This document shows, piece after piece, positions 9,611 to 19,045 of a DNA stretch of 64,000 bases (positions are counted from its first letter, which is position 1; each line of letters starts with the position of its first letter). The position numbers were made by a program, and so were the translations under genes. The stretch is taken from assembly GCA_041391765.1 (NCBI GenBank), contig JAWKNJ010000025.1, forward strand, positions 32,712-96,711, given 5' to 3'. The DNA comes from SHAN690 sp041391765. Lineage in GTDB: Bacteria; Bacteroidota; Bacteroidia; Flavobacteriales_G; Salibacteraceae. The notes under the pieces were generated by a model. The model did not search any database. It had not been told where the DNA came from and worked only from the letters and a program-made list of their open reading frames with translations.

Positions 9611-10498
9611 TTAGAGTTTTAAGCCTGTTCGGGCAATATTCACCTCCTTCTTAACTTGATTAGTTTGGGGTGAATCGGGATTCAACAATGGATTTGTGTG
9701 ATTGAAGTGAGTCAGATACACACGCTTCTTTTTCTTTTCGGACAAGGAATCAAACAGTTCAAGGCTTTCCACAACGAAGGGATGCGGGATTTCATCCATG
9801 TTGCGTCCGGGCAATTCACTTCCATCATAGAAAGTGGCATCTAAAATCGCGATGTCCAACAGGGCTATGTATTCTAGAATAGACTTGTTCCATCGTTCCC
9901 ATTTGTCGATATCTGGAATGTATATTGCTTTTTTCTCATCCGAGGCAATGATAAAGCCGACTGTTTCTGAAAACTCATCACGGTGAGGTACCACAACGGG
10001 AAGGATGGATGCGCTGCCGGAAAGTGGAAAACTATTGTCAGCTTTTAACTCAATCAGAGAAATGTTTTCCAGCTCAACCAATTGTGACCATGGGCCGTTA
10101 GTTCTCAGAAATTCCGCCATTCTGGGCATGCAATAAACAGGCGTCTTCACAGTGTTCATGGCTTCCTTTCCTAAGTACATCAGGCCCGTGTAATGACCGA
10201 TGTGCGCATGCGTCAGGAAAATGCCTTCAAACGTGTGATTTGGAAACTCCTTATGGCATAGGGCTAGTTGTTCTGTTAAATCTGGAGTTGCGTCAATAAT
10301 CCAAAACTTTCCTTCATGTGCAATAGCGATAGAGGCAACAGATTCACGGTGTTTAGCATTTGCGCAGCAAGACTTAGAACACCCTGCTTGAGGAAAGCCT
10401 GCATCTTGTGCAGTGCCTAAAATCAGCAAGTCAAAGCTCTGGGCTCGGGCTAGGAATACGAGAAGGATGATTCCAAACAGTAGTGTGAATTGTTTCAT
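9611..10498 (-). CDS. PqqB-like metallo-beta-lactamase-fold hydrolase, exported
   Basis: 295 residues. The ATG at 10498 begins a signal peptide (MKQFTLLFGIILLVFLARAQ); the upstream TTG would add ten unlikely residues. The mature part starts LLILGTAQDAGFPQAGC followed by a Cys-rich segment, as in PqqB-like proteins, and has the metallo-beta-lactamase motif THAHIGHYTGL plus a later LTHFNH. No other pqq gene is present, so a role in PQQ synthesis is unlikely; Bacteroidota carry many lone members of this family of unknown substrate. The classic HxHxDH motif is altered (G in place of D), as in other atypical members. It converges on the PorE-like gene with only 2 bases between the stops. Confidence 0.8.
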   Translation of the reverse strand: MKQFTLLFGIILLVFLARAQSFDLLILGTAQDAGFPQAGCSKSCCANAKHRESVASIAIAHEGKFWIIDATPDLTEQLALCHKEFPNHTFEGIFLTHAHIGHYTGLMYLGKEAMNTVKTPVYCMPRMAEFLRTNGPWSQLVELENISLIELKADNSFPLSGSASILPVVVPHRDEFSETVGFIIASDEKKAIYIPDIDKWERWNKSILEYIALLDIAILDATFYDGSELPGRNMDEIPHPFVVESLELFDSLSEKKKKRVYLTHFNHTNPLLNPDSPQTNQVKKEVNIARTGLKL

Positions 10499-10588
10499 TG
10501 GGCTAAAATAGTCACCACAGTCCAGCACTTTTCACACGCGTTAACACTTGTGAGGCTGTTTTAACTTTTTCACCGTACTGTGCTGATT

Positions 10589-10596
10589 TACATTTG
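10589..10596 (+). promoter_or_regulatory. Candidate Bacteroidota -7 box before the PDZ gene
   Basis: TACATTTG matches the TAnnTTTG consensus of Bacteroidota primary sigma-factor promoters and lies 17 bases before the ATG at 10614. No well-spaced -33 TTG was found. Confidence 0.4.
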
Positions 10597-10613
10597 ATTT
10601 CAAACCACACGTT

Positions 10614-12113
10614 ATGAAGAAGAAACTACGCCAACACGTTCTGGAAATTTCCTTTTTAATGGTACTAACACTTGGGTTAGTTGCGATTGCAAAAGCACAA
10701 AGTCCTGACAAAACCCAGCCTCAAAAAAAGGTTAGGGTAGAAGTAGAGGTCACAGAAAATGGAAAGACGAGCACCTCCGTTCAGGAGCTTACCCTCGATC
10801 GCGAGAGCATTACCGGTCAACTGGATGAGATGATTGAGGAAATAGAGATGATTTTAGAAGAAGCTGTTCAAGACATTGAGCAAACCGACCTCGAGATCAC
10901 CATCCGCAGAAATGAGACAGGAACATCTCGACCGCCTCATGGGCCGCGCTACCATCGTCACATGTCGGTCTTTCCGGATGCCCCAATTCAATGGGATAGT
11001 GAGGGTGAAAAGCGAGCGTTTTTAGGTGTTGTTGCGAACGGATTGGATTCAACAGAATTAGTTGAAATCAAAAAGGAGAAAGCCGTGAGAATTACGCGTG
11101 TAGTCGAGGGGTCGGCAGCTGAAAAGGCTGGGCTGCAAGAGGATGATATTGTAGTCAAAATTGGAGATGAAAACATTGGATCGTTCTCTCAGTTAGCCAA
11201 AGAGATAAAAAGCAATGAACCGGGAGACGAGATTGAAATAACGCTTTTAAGGAATGGGAAAGAAGAGAAAGTCAAGGCAACTCTTGGAGAGTCAGAGTCT
11301 CGTGCTTATCATTTTGAGTTCCATGACATCGATGCGCCTCGACCACCCCACCCTCCTGGTGTACCGAACGCACCCAATTGGAATTACAAGTACCAGTATG
11401 ACTATGACTATGACTATGACTATGACTTCGGAGATGAATCAGACTTAGAGGAAAAAGCATTTCTTGGAATCGTGGGCAGTTCAATGGGAGAGGACAAAGG
11501 AGTGATGGTGACAAAAGTATTTGAAGGCTCCACGGCTTCCGTTATGGGACTGAAGGAAGGGGATAAGATCTACGAACTGGACGACAAGGAAATAAGCAAC
11601 GTCAATGATTTGGTGGAACATCTCAATAACAAAAAGGTGGGTGAAGAGCTCAAGGTTGAATACGAACGCGAGGGCAAAAAACTCAAGCAGACAGGGACGC
11701 TTGGAAACAAAGCCGAACATCGAGAAAGAGTCAGCGAGCATATGCGTGATGGCCAACATCAAGTGCGAATGCGCATTCGAATCGAAACGTTGAGCTCAGA
11801 TGAAATCAGGGAACTCAACAAGAAGTCGGGAAAGACATTGGATGAAAATAATTCATTGGAATTGGCAGGTTTGAATTTCAGTCCAAATCCAACGGATGGA
11901 TTGTTCAGATTGCGCTTTGAACTGCCGGATGAGGGAGATACTGAAATCCAGGTGTTCGATCAAAATGGAAAGCAGGTTTACCTTCAAGAGTTGACTAATT
12001 TTTCGGGTATTTACTCTAATCAAATAAGCATTGAAGACCAACCTTCGGGAGTATATTTCATCTCAATAAATCAGAACGGAAAGGGTATGGTGGCTAAGAT
12101 GGTGAAGAACTGA
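10614..12113 (+). CDS. Two-PDZ-domain protein with T9SS sorting domain
   Basis: 499-residue exported protein with an N-terminal signal (ending AIAKAQ). PDZ domain 1 spans about 132-225 (FLGVVANG ... GSAAEKAGLQEDDIVVKIG), PDZ domain 2 about 282-365 (FLGIVGSS ... GLKEGDKIYELD). Between them is a Pro/His-rich stretch followed by five YD dipeptides encoded by a perfect hexanucleotide repeat. The last ~85 residues form a T9SS type A sorting domain (NFSPNPTDGLFRL ... GVYFISINQNG). No protease domain is present, so it is not a DegP-type protease; PDZ domains delivered to the cell surface would bind C-termini or act as scaffolds. Single-gene unit with its own candidate promoter and terminator. Confidence 0.85.
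   Translation: MKKKLRQHVLEISFLMVLTLGLVAIAKAQSPDKTQPQKKVRVEVEVTENGKTSTSVQELTLDRESITGQLDEMIEEIEMILEEAVQDIEQTDLEITIRRNETGTSRPPHGPRYHRHMSVFPDAPIQWDSEGEKRAFLGVVANGLDSTELVEIKKEKAVRITRVVEGSAAEKAGLQEDDIVVKIGDENIGSFSQLAKEIKSNEPGDEIEITLLRNGKEEKVKATLGESESRAYHFEFHDIDAPRPPHPPGVPNAPNWNYKYQYDYDYDYDYDFGDESDLEEKAFLGIVGSSMGEDKGVMVTKVFEGSTASVMGLKEGDKIYELDDKEISNVNDLVEHLNNKKVGEELKVEYEREGKKLKQTGTLGNKAEHRERVSEHMRDGQHQVRMRIRIETLSSDEIRELNKKSGKTLDENNSLELAGLNFSPNPTDGLFRLRFELPDEGDTEIQVFDQNGKQVYLQELTNFSGIYSNQISIEDQPSGVYFISINQNGKGMVAKMVKN
11397..11426 (+). repeat. Five perfect copies of hexanucleotide TATGAC in coding sequence
   Basis: Five uninterrupted TATGAC copies encode (Tyr-Asp)x5 between the two PDZ domains. Slippage by whole units would keep the frame and change linker length and negative charge. 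Confidence 0.9.
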
Positions 12114-12137
12114 ATAGCATCAGATTCGGATAAAATA

Positions 12138-12164
12138 GAAAAGGCGCATCATTGCGCCTTTTCT
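12138..12164. terminator. Rho-independent terminator after the PDZ gene
   Basis: GAAAAGGCGCA (12138-12148) and TGCGCCTTTTC (12153-12163) form an 11-bp perfect stem with a 4-base loop; A-rich and T-rich arms would allow termination in both directions. Confidence 0.85.
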
Positions 12165-12295
12165 CGTTTCTATACTACACATTTGCTATTTATCTAACAG
12201 GATTTTATCTATTATCCTTATGCGAGTAAGTCGAATTCTGAATATGAAATCGAACCATCTCGAAAACCTAGCGTACATATTCGTGCTACGTTAGG

Positions 12296-15200
12296 ATGAG
12301 GATTGTTCGATACATACCATTATGTGTATTGCTGTGTTTCGCAATTACAAAAGTCGAAGCACAGTGTGGCGCAGGTACGCCCATCTTTACGGTTGACCTT
12401 TCATCTAACCCAAATATGGCGTGGTCAAGTCCTGACACCCAACGTTTGGACACATGCTGTGGAGCCAGCGCACCTGATAAATGCGTTGCTTTTGTGGTGA
12501 CCTTACATCCGCAAGCGGAAGGAATCATATTCGATATATGTGATGGAGCGGTGCCACCGGGTGCATTGTTTTATCAAGTGGGCTGTGGGCCTCAATCTCA
12601 AGTGGGGGAGGCGCTGTGCTTGAGTGGACAGGGCCCGCACTTCATAACCTTCTGCAAACCTGGGAATAACGTGAACAAATACTGCATTACATCGATTGCT
12701 GAACCAGTCCCTGGACCCAATACAGCGGTTAATGATGGTTGTGTAGGACAGCTTTACGTTGAGGGCTATGATGTAGACTCTATTGAATGGCACTCTATAT
12801 ACCCGGGTACGCAGGGAGCCTATAATTACATGCTCGATTGCACGTCTGGTTGCGACACCGTAAATGTAAATGGGGGAGTTAATCCTCCTGATACCGTCAT
12901 TTTTGAAGCGTGCGGCCCATTGTTAGGAGGCTGCACCAACGGGGATACCTGCGTTCAATTGAGTGCATATTTCTTCAGCACGTTGGAAGCGGTAATAACA
13001 CCGGATGAGCCAACCGTTTGTTTTGGAGCTACAGGAACGTATATCTATGCTTCTGGAGCGGGTGGAACCCCGCCATACACATTTACATGGAGCACAGGTT
13101 CAACAGTAGATTCTATCTACGTCAACGTGGGGACGTACTACCTCGAGGTTGCGGATTCCTCAGGTTGCCCACCGTCATATGACACGGTGACGGTGACGTC
13201 ATTCGCTCTACCTATTGAAGCACAAGCAGGTGAGGATACGGTGATCTGCAGTGTTAATGCCTCAGCTACTTTAAGCGGATCTGTTGTTGCGGCTTCAGGT
13301 GGAAGATGGATTGGCAATGGAGGTACATTTATACCTGACTCACTCACTCTAAATGCCAATTATATAGCTAGCTCCGCGGAAGTAACTGCTGGATATTCTA
13401 ATCTGTTGCTCATAACTACTGGTAATGGAACTTGCCCACCTGATACGGATACAGTTGTGATTTATTGGCATCAATTTTCAACCATAGCTGAGTTCGATTC
13501 AATTCCGGTAAGCTGTTTTGGTGGAAATGATGGTCAGGCATTTGTTACTTCAGTTTCAGGGATGTCACTTACTAACATCCTATGGAATTCAATTCCAACA
13601 CAGAATGGTGATACAGCGTTCAATTTGACAGCAGGTACTTATAGCGTTGTTATGACAGACAGTCTGGGGTGTCTTGATACAACCAATGTGGTGGTGACGG
13701 AACCCACGATAGTGGGCATAAATCAAGTCACGTTGACAAACGTTACCTGTATAGGATATCAGGATGGAATATTAGAAGTTACCGGTACCGGAGGAACATC
13801 ACCGTATTCGTATGCGTGTTCTAATGGGATGAATGGTGCATCGAATGACAGTTTAGCTCCCGGAACATATACAATAACAGTAACAGATGCGAATGGTTGT
13901 TCTACAACAGGTGCATATACTATTACGGAGCCCGCGGGTATCAGTATTTCTATTACTACGGTCAATGTTTCATGTTATGGCCAAAATACTGGTGCAGCCA
14001 GCGCAACTGTTACTGGTGCGACAGGATCAGTGAGTTATTCATGGAGTAATTCTAGCACGAATCCCATAGTATTTGCGCTTGCTGCAGATACGTACTACCT
14101 TACTGTTACTTATGGTGCCGGGTGTTCAGATTCGGCTACGGTAGTTATTACTCAGCCGGATAGTTTGGAACTATCAATTTCCTCTATGGATATTACATGC
14201 TACAGCTTGGGCGATGGTTCTATTTCAACAACTGTTGCTGGTGGGGTTACCGCTTATTCATATTCATGGTCAAACTCAGCGACTACGCCTTCGGTTACCA
14301 GTTTGACCGCTGGAACCTATACTGTTACGTTAACCGATAATAATGCGTGTACGAGAACCGCATCATCAACTATTACAGAGCCTTCCGAGTTAATAAGTGG
14401 TTTTGGCTCCACAAACATTACTTGCTACGGTGATAATGATGGAACTGCCCATGTTCAGCCTTCAGGAGGTATTCCTTCATACTCAATATCCTGGTCGAAC
14501 GGATCAAACCAAGATAGTATTCAAAACTTGCCTCCGGGATTATACCACGTCATTATTTCAGACACCAATGGATGCATGGTTGTAGATTCATTTGGTATAA
14601 CTCAACCTCTAGTATTGGATTTGCTCACAACGTCAGACAGCGTTGATTGTTATGGAAATGCCACAGGATCGGCTACTACTGCAACGTCAGGAGGGACAGC
14701 TCCCTACCAGTGGCTGTGGTCTAATTCAGCAACTACACAAGGCATCATTAATTTGATAGCTGGACTTTACACGGTCACCGTCTCAGATGACAATGGATGT
14801 GAGCGCACGGATCAAGTAATGGTTTATGAACCAACCGAACTGCAGCTTTCATTGGCCAAAGTGAATATTTCATGTTTTGGAATGAATGATGGTGAATTGA
14901 TCACGGTATTTAGTGGCGGAGTTACACCTTACAATTTTCAGTGGTCTAACAATGCTACCACCACATCCCAAGATAGTTTAGGTCCAGGTACCTACGCAAT
15001 TACCCTGACAGATAATAATGGCTGCACTCTGGATTCATCCCTAACATTGATTGAACCTGGCATTCTGGAGATTAATCCTGTGGTGGATAACGTGAAATGC
15101 TTCGGAAACAGCGATGGAAACATTACCACGGGGGTGATGGGCGGAACATCACCGTATTACTTCAGTTGGAGTAATGGAAGTGCTGCCATTTCATTACTGA

Positions 15201-16798
15201 ACAAACCAATTGGAACATATTCGGTAACAATTACCGATCAAAATGGATGCGAGGACGACACCACAATTACCCTGACAGAGCCAGCTGTTTTAACAGCTGA
15301 TCTAGTTCCGAAAAATGCCACCTGTTATGGTTATTCAGATGGGCAGATCGTGGCAATGGTCTCAGGAGGGACATTGCCATACGCCTATCAATGGAGCAAT
15401 GGTCAGACTTTAAGCACTGCGATTAATCTTGGCCAGGGTGTTTATCATTTTACAGTGACAGATAGCAACAATTGTCAATTTCAATCGATGAAGACCATTT
15501 CTCATCCGAATCAGATCACCGCGCAAGGGAGCCCAAATGTTGAGATATGTCTTAATACCAGCACAAATATCAGTGTGGTTGGATATGGTCGCTCAGGCAG
15601 CTATAATTACCTGTGGTCAAACGCCTTGCCTGATCAACCTTCGCATACTGTTTCTCCTACAGTGACCACAACCTATACTGTTTCAGTCACAGATTCGAAC
15701 AATTGTCCACCGGCTATTGAGAATATTGTGGTCACGGTTAAGCCTGTTGTTTTTGACGAGATTGCTTTAACCCTTGATCCAATAGAGATTTGTGTTGGAG
15801 AGTCATCAAAGCTTAAAGGGGTTTATCAAGGAGATCCTGCTGGATACACGTTCGTTTGGAGCCATGGATTGGGCACTGCGGCCATTCCCGGTGTGCATAC
15901 TGTTTCACCTCCAGAAAACACCACCTATGGAATAACTATCATTGATGAGTGTGGATTCAAGGATCAAGACTCAATAACTTTGATCGTCAATCCTGTTCCT
16001 GTGTTGGATATCCCCGATGTTTTGTATGATGGATGCTCACCATTTACGGTGACTCACTCTATCGAGGTTCCAGGGGTTGTGATTACATCCTACAGTTGGA
16101 AGCTAGGGAATTCTCAAACCAGTAATCATAGTAATCCAACAACCACATATGTAAATCCTGGCGAATACATCGTTTCAGTTGAGTTGGTCAGTGACAAGGG
16201 ATGCAAATCTGAAGGCAAGTCTACCGGTAAAGTCATAGTTTATGACACGCCTAAAGCAGACTTTATTCTTGATCCAGATAGAGTGGATACAGATAACCCT
16301 GAGGTTAACGGAATTGACAAGTCAGAGCGAGCTCTTTTTTATAAATGGACAACTGAAGACGGGGGTTACTACGAAAGTCAAAACATGACTCACAGGTTCC
16401 CCGATTGGGGCGAATATTTGGTTACGTTGATCGTGAATGATCAATATGGATGTAAGGATACAGCTATCGCGAAGGCAATTGTAGATCCAGTGCTTGTATT
16501 CGAAGCACCAAACGCCTTTACTCCGAATCTTCTTAATCCAGGTGACGGGTATTATGATCCAAACGCCATGGATAATGATATCTTCTACCTGATCACCAAG
16601 TATGTGAAGTCATTCCACATGCTTGTGTTTAATCGATGGGGTGAAATTGTGTTTGAAACTTTCGATCCATTGCAAGGGTGGAATGGATATTACAAGAGTG
16701 AATTAGCGCCAATGGGAATGTATGTGTGGCGAGCAGATATTGTATATGTGACAGACAAAAAGCAAATTGAAACGGGGAATGTTACGCTACTGCGCTAA
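12296..16798 (+). CDS. Giant SprB-like adhesin with gliding-motility C-terminal domain
   Basis: 1500-residue cell-surface protein with a signal peptide (about 1-22, ending KVEAQ). From about residue 400 to 1050 it carries nine SprB-type repeats, each opening with a short Cys motif such as VSCFGGNDG, ITCYGDNDG or VKCFGNSDG and continuing YxxSWSNGxTT ... GxYxVTVTDxNGC. A PKD-like domain follows (~1240-1310) and the last ~95 residues are the type B gliding-motility C-terminal domain (FTPNLLNPGDGYYDP ... FNRWGEIVFETF ... GWNGYY). The family includes SprB, the mobile adhesin of gliding bacteria, which is exported by the T9SS. Its 3' end overlaps the PorP/SprF gene, the usual partner. Gliding itself cannot be shown from sequence. 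Confidence 0.95.
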   Translation: MRIVRYIPLCVLLCFAITKVEAQCGAGTPIFTVDLSSNPNMAWSSPDTQRLDTCCGASAPDKCVAFVVTLHPQAEGIIFDICDGAVPPGALFYQVGCGPQSQVGEALCLSGQGPHFITFCKPGNNVNKYCITSIAEPVPGPNTAVNDGCVGQLYVEGYDVDSIEWHSIYPGTQGAYNYMLDCTSGCDTVNVNGGVNPPDTVIFEACGPLLGGCTNGDTCVQLSAYFFSTLEAVITPDEPTVCFGATGTYIYASGAGGTPPYTFTWSTGSTVDSIYVNVGTYYLEVADSSGCPPSYDTVTVTSFALPIEAQAGEDTVICSVNASATLSGSVVAASGGRWIGNGGTFIPDSLTLNANYIASSAEVTAGYSNLLLITTGNGTCPPDTDTVVIYWHQFSTIAEFDSIPVSCFGGNDGQAFVTSVSGMSLTNILWNSIPTQNGDTAFNLTAGTYSVVMTDSLGCLDTTNVVVTEPTIVGINQVTLTNVTCIGYQDGILEVTGTGGTSPYSYACSNGMNGASNDSLAPGTYTITVTDANGCSTTGAYTITEPAGISISITTVNVSCYGQNTGAASATVTGATGSVSYSWSNSSTNPIVFALAADTYYLTVTYGAGCSDSATVVITQPDSLELSISSMDITCYSLGDGSISTTVAGGVTAYSYSWSNSATTPSVTSLTAGTYTVTLTDNNACTRTASSTITEPSELISGFGSTNITCYGDNDGTAHVQPSGGIPSYSISWSNGSNQDSIQNLPPGLYHVIISDTNGCMVVDSFGITQPLVLDLLTTSDSVDCYGNATGSATTATSGGTAPYQWLWSNSATTQGIINLIAGLYTVTVSDDNGCERTDQVMVYEPTELQLSLAKVNISCFGMNDGELITVFSGGVTPYNFQWSNNATTTSQDSLGPGTYAITLTDNNGCTLDSSLTLIEPGILEINPVVDNVKCFGNSDGNITTGVMGGTSPYYFSWSNGSAAISLLNKPIGTYSVTITDQNGCEDDTTITLTEPAVLTADLVPKNATCYGYSDGQIVAMVSGGTLPYAYQWSNGQTLSTAINLGQGVYHFTVTDSNNCQFQSMKTISHPNQITAQGSPNVEICLNTSTNISVVGYGRSGSYNYLWSNALPDQPSHTVSPTVTTTYTVSVTDSNNCPPAIENIVVTVKPVVFDEIALTLDPIEICVGESSKLKGVYQGDPAGYTFVWSHGLGTAAIPGVHTVSPPENTTYGITIIDECGFKDQDSITLIVNPVPVLDIPDVLYDGCSPFTVTHSIEVPGVVITSYSWKLGNSQTSNHSNPTTTYVNPGEYIVSVELVSDKGCKSEGKSTGKVIVYDTPKADFILDPDRVDTDNPEVNGIDKSERALFYKWTTEDGGYYESQNMTHRFPDWGEYLVTLIVNDQYGCKDTAIAKAIVDPVLVFEAPNAFTPNLLNPGDGYYDPNAMDNDIFYLITKYVKSFHMLVFNRWGEIVFETFDPLQGWNGYYKSELAPMGMYVWRADIVYVTDKKQIETGNVTLLR

Positions 16799-17816
16799 TA
16801 TCATTTTGTTTGGAGGCACGTTCCTTCTCATCATGGTGGGAAAGGCACAGGACCCTCAATTCTCACAGTTTTTTGCCACGCGCATTTACATGAATCCAGC
16901 GTTTACCGGCAACACTCATTTTGGACGGGTGAGTAGCCAATTTCGAATGCAGTGGCCTGGCTTGGGAGGATACACAACAAACGGATTCTATTATGATCAA
17001 AACTTACCAGCACTGAAGAGCGGAATTGGTTTTCGAGCCCTTCAGGATTGGCAATCTGGGGGCGGGTTATTTTACAATAAAATGGCAGCGATGTATGCCT
17101 ATGGCACAAACTTGACGCGAAAGCTTTATATGAGGGCTGGCATAGCTGCTTCTTACAATACGTATAGTGTGAACTTAACACCCTTCACATTCACAGATGA
17201 ATTGTTAAGTGGATCAACGTCCACCACGGATGACTATCGATTCAACAAGCTCAAATTCTTTGATGCGGATGCAGGTGTGCTGATCTACAATGAGTCATTT
17301 TGGGTCGGTACTTCATTCACCAATCTTATTCAACGAGGCAGGCAGAACCCTGTTCAACTATCCAACCCTCATCCAACAAAGTTTTCATTACACGGGGGTG
17401 CACTGATCCCGGTTAAAAAGGACATACAAGGAAACTTTCACCGCAGTGTCACATTGGCTGCTCATTATAAGTCGCAGCTTAAATACGATCAGCTGGATTT
17501 CGGAGCTTATTATGGATACTCGTACATCTTGGTTGGCGTGTGGTATCGTGGACTCCACGTTGTAAAGGACAACAACGCCACACCTGTGAATAATGACGCC
17601 ATTATCCTGGTGTTTGGTGTGAATCACGAAGGGATGAGAATCAGCTACAGTTTTGATTTGAACGTTTCTCCTTTGCACTCCTATTCTTATGGAGCACATG
17701 AGTTGACCTTACAATTTGAGCTTTGGAGAAAACACAAGTGGCAGCTTAAAAAGAACAGTAAAAAGCAAATCCCATGTCCAGATTTTGGGCCTGGATGGCA
17801 AAAAGAGGATACTTAA
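16779..17816 (+). CDS. PorP/SprF family type IX secretion membrane protein
   Basis: 345-residue outer-membrane protein, signal peptide ending VGKAQ, then the family hallmark DPQFSQFFATRIYMNPAFTG, and barrel-like strands to the end (LTLQFELWRKHKW). PorP/SprF proteins are T9SS outer-membrane partners that anchor or help export type B-domain proteins such as SprB. The ATG at 16779 is preferred over a TTG at 16767; either way the start lies inside the upstream adhesin gene (20-base overlap), indicating translational coupling and a matched cargo/partner pair. The stop overlaps that of fmt on the other strand by 4 bases. Confidence 0.95.
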   Translation: MLRYCANIILFGGTFLLIMVGKAQDPQFSQFFATRIYMNPAFTGNTHFGRVSSQFRMQWPGLGGYTTNGFYYDQNLPALKSGIGFRALQDWQSGGGLFYNKMAAMYAYGTNLTRKLYMRAGIAASYNTYSVNLTPFTFTDELLSGSTSTTDDYRFNKLKFFDADAGVLIYNESFWVGTSFTNLIQRGRQNPVQLSNPHPTKFSLHGGALIPVKKDIQGNFHRSVTLAAHYKSQLKYDQLDFGAYYGYSYILVGVWYRGLHVVKDNNATPVNNDAIILVFGVNHEGMRISYSFDLNVSPLHSYSYGAHELTLQFELWRKHKWQLKKNSKKQIPCPDFGPGWQKEDT

Positions 17817-18760
17817 TTCTTCACTTCCTTCGGGATTTCTCTCAGCCCTTTTAAGAAGTCATAGGTGGTCATCCTTTTCTTTCCCGGCACCTGAACTTCC
17901 TTGATCTCAAGCCATTGATCTGCACAGGAAATTAAAATCCCTCCCCCTTCAATTCTGATTACTCCAGGTCTTTCTGAAGGTGTGTTATTCAAATCAGAAG
18001 CGAAAAATTTCCAAGCTTCCGAAGTGCCATTTTGAAAGCTTATCTCAGAAAAAGCAGCAGGAAATGGAGCCATTCCTCGTATGAAGTTGCGCACTGCCTT
18101 GGCTGGCTGATTCCAGTTGATTCGACAATCATCCTTGAATATTTTTGGGGCGTGCTTTTCAACCTTGCTGTTGGTTTGCGCTATTAATTTAACATCGCCT
18201 AGCCCTAGTTGCTCCACAGACTGAACAAGCAGTGCAGCACCTGCAGCCATAAGCTTGTCGTGCAGAGAACCCGCGTTATCTGAATCAGCAATGGAAACGC
18301 GTTGTTGAAGTAGAATGTTTCCTGTGTCAATTTCATGACGCAGTTTGAAGGTTGTTACACCTGTTTCATTTTCTCCATTTATGATGGCCCAGTTGATGGG
18401 TGCAGCACCACGATAATCGGGTAGAAGTGAAGCATGAACGTTGTAAGTGCCCAATGGCGGCATATTCCAGACAATCTCGGGTAGCATTCTAAATGCCACA
18501 ACGATCTGAAGATCGGCATTGCAACTGCGGAGTTCGTTTACAAAATCCTCAGATTTTAGATTTGAAGGTTGCATTACTGGAATTCCCTGCTCACCGGCAT
18601 AGGTCTTCACCGGGGGTGACTGCATTTTGTGTCCCCGGCCTGAAGGCTTGTCAGGTGCTGTTACAGCAGCCACTACGTGAAACTTGTTGTCCACCAGTGC
18701 TCTCAGGCTAGCTACTGCAAAGTCGGGGGTTCCAAAGAATACGATGCGCAAATCCTTCAC
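17813..18760 (-). CDS. fmt: Methionyl-tRNA formyltransferase
   Basis: Transfers a formyl group from 10-formyltetrahydrofolate to initiator Met-tRNA. Starting at the GTG at 18758-18760 gives 315 residues and the normal family N-terminus KDLRIVFFGTPDFAV; a TTG at 18823 would add 21 foreign residues. The active-site segment NVHASLLPDYRGAAPINWAI (Asn and His) and DTGNILLQ (catalytic Asp) are present, as is the C-terminal domain that grips the tRNA acceptor stem (DCRINWNQPAKAVRNFIRG). Cytoplasmic and probably essential. Convergent with the PorP/SprF gene. Confidence 0.96.
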   Translation of the reverse strand: MKDLRIVFFGTPDFAVASLRALVDNKFHVVAAVTAPDKPSGRGHKMQSPPVKTYAGEQGIPVMQPSNLKSEDFVNELRSCNADLQIVVAFRMLPEIVWNMPPLGTYNVHASLLPDYRGAAPINWAIINGENETGVTTFKLRHEIDTGNILLQQRVSIADSDNAGSLHDKLMAAGAALLVQSVEQLGLGDVKLIAQTNSKVEKHAPKIFKDDCRINWNQPAKAVRNFIRGMAPFPAAFSEISFQNGTSEAWKFFASDLNNTPSERPGVIRIEGGGILISCADQWLEIKEVQVPGKKRMTTYDFLKGLREIPKEVKN

Positions 18761-18830
18761 GAGTGCAAAGATGTGCGAGATTTGACAGCATCCAAGCATA
18801 ACCATGGTGTAGAAGCGAATCAATCATTGG

Positions 18831-19022
18831 TTGAGCAACTACTTCGGTGAAGTCGCCTATAGAGGTGTTGATGGCGGCATGACCTCGTTTGCCATGGTAG
18901 CCGATGCTGAAGGCGCGGGGCTTTCGAGTTCAGTCGTGATCATTCTTGGAATTACTAACCTAATGGTCGCCACCTTAGCCTACTTGTCAGGCAATTTGTT
19001 CGAGCCTTGGTTGCTCAGTTAG
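18831..19022 (+). pseudogene. Remnant of a VIT1/CCC1-family iron/manganese transporter
   Basis: A 63-codon open frame starting at TTG encodes YRGVDGGMTSFAMVADAEGA followed by GLSSSVVIILGITNL, the recognisable first membrane segment of VIT/CCC1 transporters (canonical form: GGxDGxxTTFAVVAGxxGAxLSxxVVxILGxANLxADG). After this the reading becomes unlike the family and stops, although the following bases still resemble the VSNYLG segment. Intact members have 160-240 residues and five helices, so this is a 5' fragment. Identification rests on one short segment. Confidence 0.55.
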
Positions 19023-19045
19023 TTCTCTTGCTCTAGCTTTGGCTT

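Noticed and set aside
9607..9626. AGGCTTA/TAAGCCT hairpin between the PorE-like and PqqB-like genes as a terminator
   Set aside because: Short stem, lies mostly within coding sequence and lacks a T-run.
9611..10498. PQQ biosynthesis gene pqqB
   Set aside because: Only the fold and N-terminal motif fit; no other pqq genes are nearby and the protein is exported.
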